From an uncultured Clostridia bacterium (GTDB taxonomy: Bacteria > Bacillota > Clostridia > Peptostreptococcales > Anaerovoracaceae): a stretch of 58,978 nt of DNA. The notes under the pieces are model-generated. The model saw only the letters and a list, made by a program, of their open reading frames with translations, did not search any database and was not told where the DNA came from. Position numbers and translations under genes: made by a program. Of the stretch, positions 58,862 through 58,978 are shown piece after piece; position 1 is the first letter of the stretch; each line of letters begins with the position of its first letter. Location of the stretch: NCBI GenBank assembly GCA_934278925.1, contig CAKQWJ010000014.1:1-58978 (forward strand), in the 5' to 3' direction.

Positions 58862-58978
58862 TCATAATATATCTCTTATTTATTTCTATTTAATTCAGTG
58901 TCGCCGATTGTAAAATCAACTTGAACATGTAATAAAATTGAAATCCATAGAGACTCTTTAGTAGAATGTATGTGACCA

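Noticed and set aside
1..58978. tRNA, rRNA or complete insertion sequence
   Set aside because: No cloverleaf, rRNA segment or transposase/integrase catalytic domain was recognised by reading; a covariance-model scan would be decisive for tRNAs.

Overview
The window looks like a chromosomal segment of an anaerobic Bacillota (class Clostridia). Supporting signs are strong AGGAGG-type ribosome binding sites, several GTG and TTG starts, the hydrogenase maturase HydF, an AGCS amino-acid symporter, an ABC-F protein, BspA-like and NlpC/CHAP-like secreted proteins, and a glycosyltransferase/LicD/TagF surface-polymer cluster. Genus cannot be fixed from sequence alone; Eubacteriales Family XIII-like organisms are a reasonable guess. 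No rRNA, tRNA, CRISPR array or complete insertion sequence was seen.

Layout. 1-1.0 kb: start of an OLD-type ATPase/nuclease and a broken restriction-enzyme-like remnant. 1.0-16.2 kb: one long leftward polysaccharide operon, read from a promoter near 16.26 kb. It runs: NeuD-like acyltransferase with an integrase-type Arm domain, GalE, DegT aminotransferase, VanZ-like protein, a 39-residue membrane peptide, PIG-L deacetylase, initiating sugar transferase, ATP-grasp, GT2, GNAT-like protein, nucleotide-sugar dehydrogenase, two GT4 enzymes, Wzy, two acyltransferases and Wzx. The first genes have the GC-rich composition of the chromosome; everything after about 12.85 kb (lower coordinates) is AT-rich, suggesting an exchangeable cassette behind a resident front end. 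16.5-20.6 kb: small XRE regulator, secreted BspA-like protein, MATE exporter and divergent MerR regulator.

20.6-21.2 kb holds an 86-bp tandem repeat (four copies) and a 172-bp imperfect palindrome ending at the stop codon of a stand-alone GMP synthase PP-ATPase gene. 22-29 kb is an AT-richer accessory stretch between two GMP synthase genes: XRE membrane regulator, lipoprotein, two Schlafen/AlbA_2 proteins, a TPR-like protein and a third AlbA fragment. 29-34 kb: guaB-guaA and a DUF1537 kinase divergent from glycerate kinase. 35-47.7 kb: acyltransferase 3, secreted Cys-His hydrolase with a (C)11 tract in its promoter region, S15 peptidase, Gfo/Idh oxidoreductase, histidine phosphatase, HydF, glutaminase, ABC-F, a choline-kinase-like protein and a C_GCAxxG_C_C protein. 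47.7-53.3 kb: second surface-polymer cluster (CgeB-like transferase, double LicD protein, GT2-TagF fusion). 53.4-58.7 kb: DUF4143 ATPase between direct repeats, Fic protein, AGCS symporter and an OmpR-type response regulator with an apparent autoregulatory site.

Functionally the window is dominated by cell-surface construction (two polymer clusters, secreted and lipoproteins) with purine nucleotide synthesis and general metabolism between. The items most worth follow-up are the Arm-NeuD fusion at the head of the polysaccharide operon, the 172-bp palindromic element, the duplicated GMP synthase around an accessory island, and the G-tract promoter.
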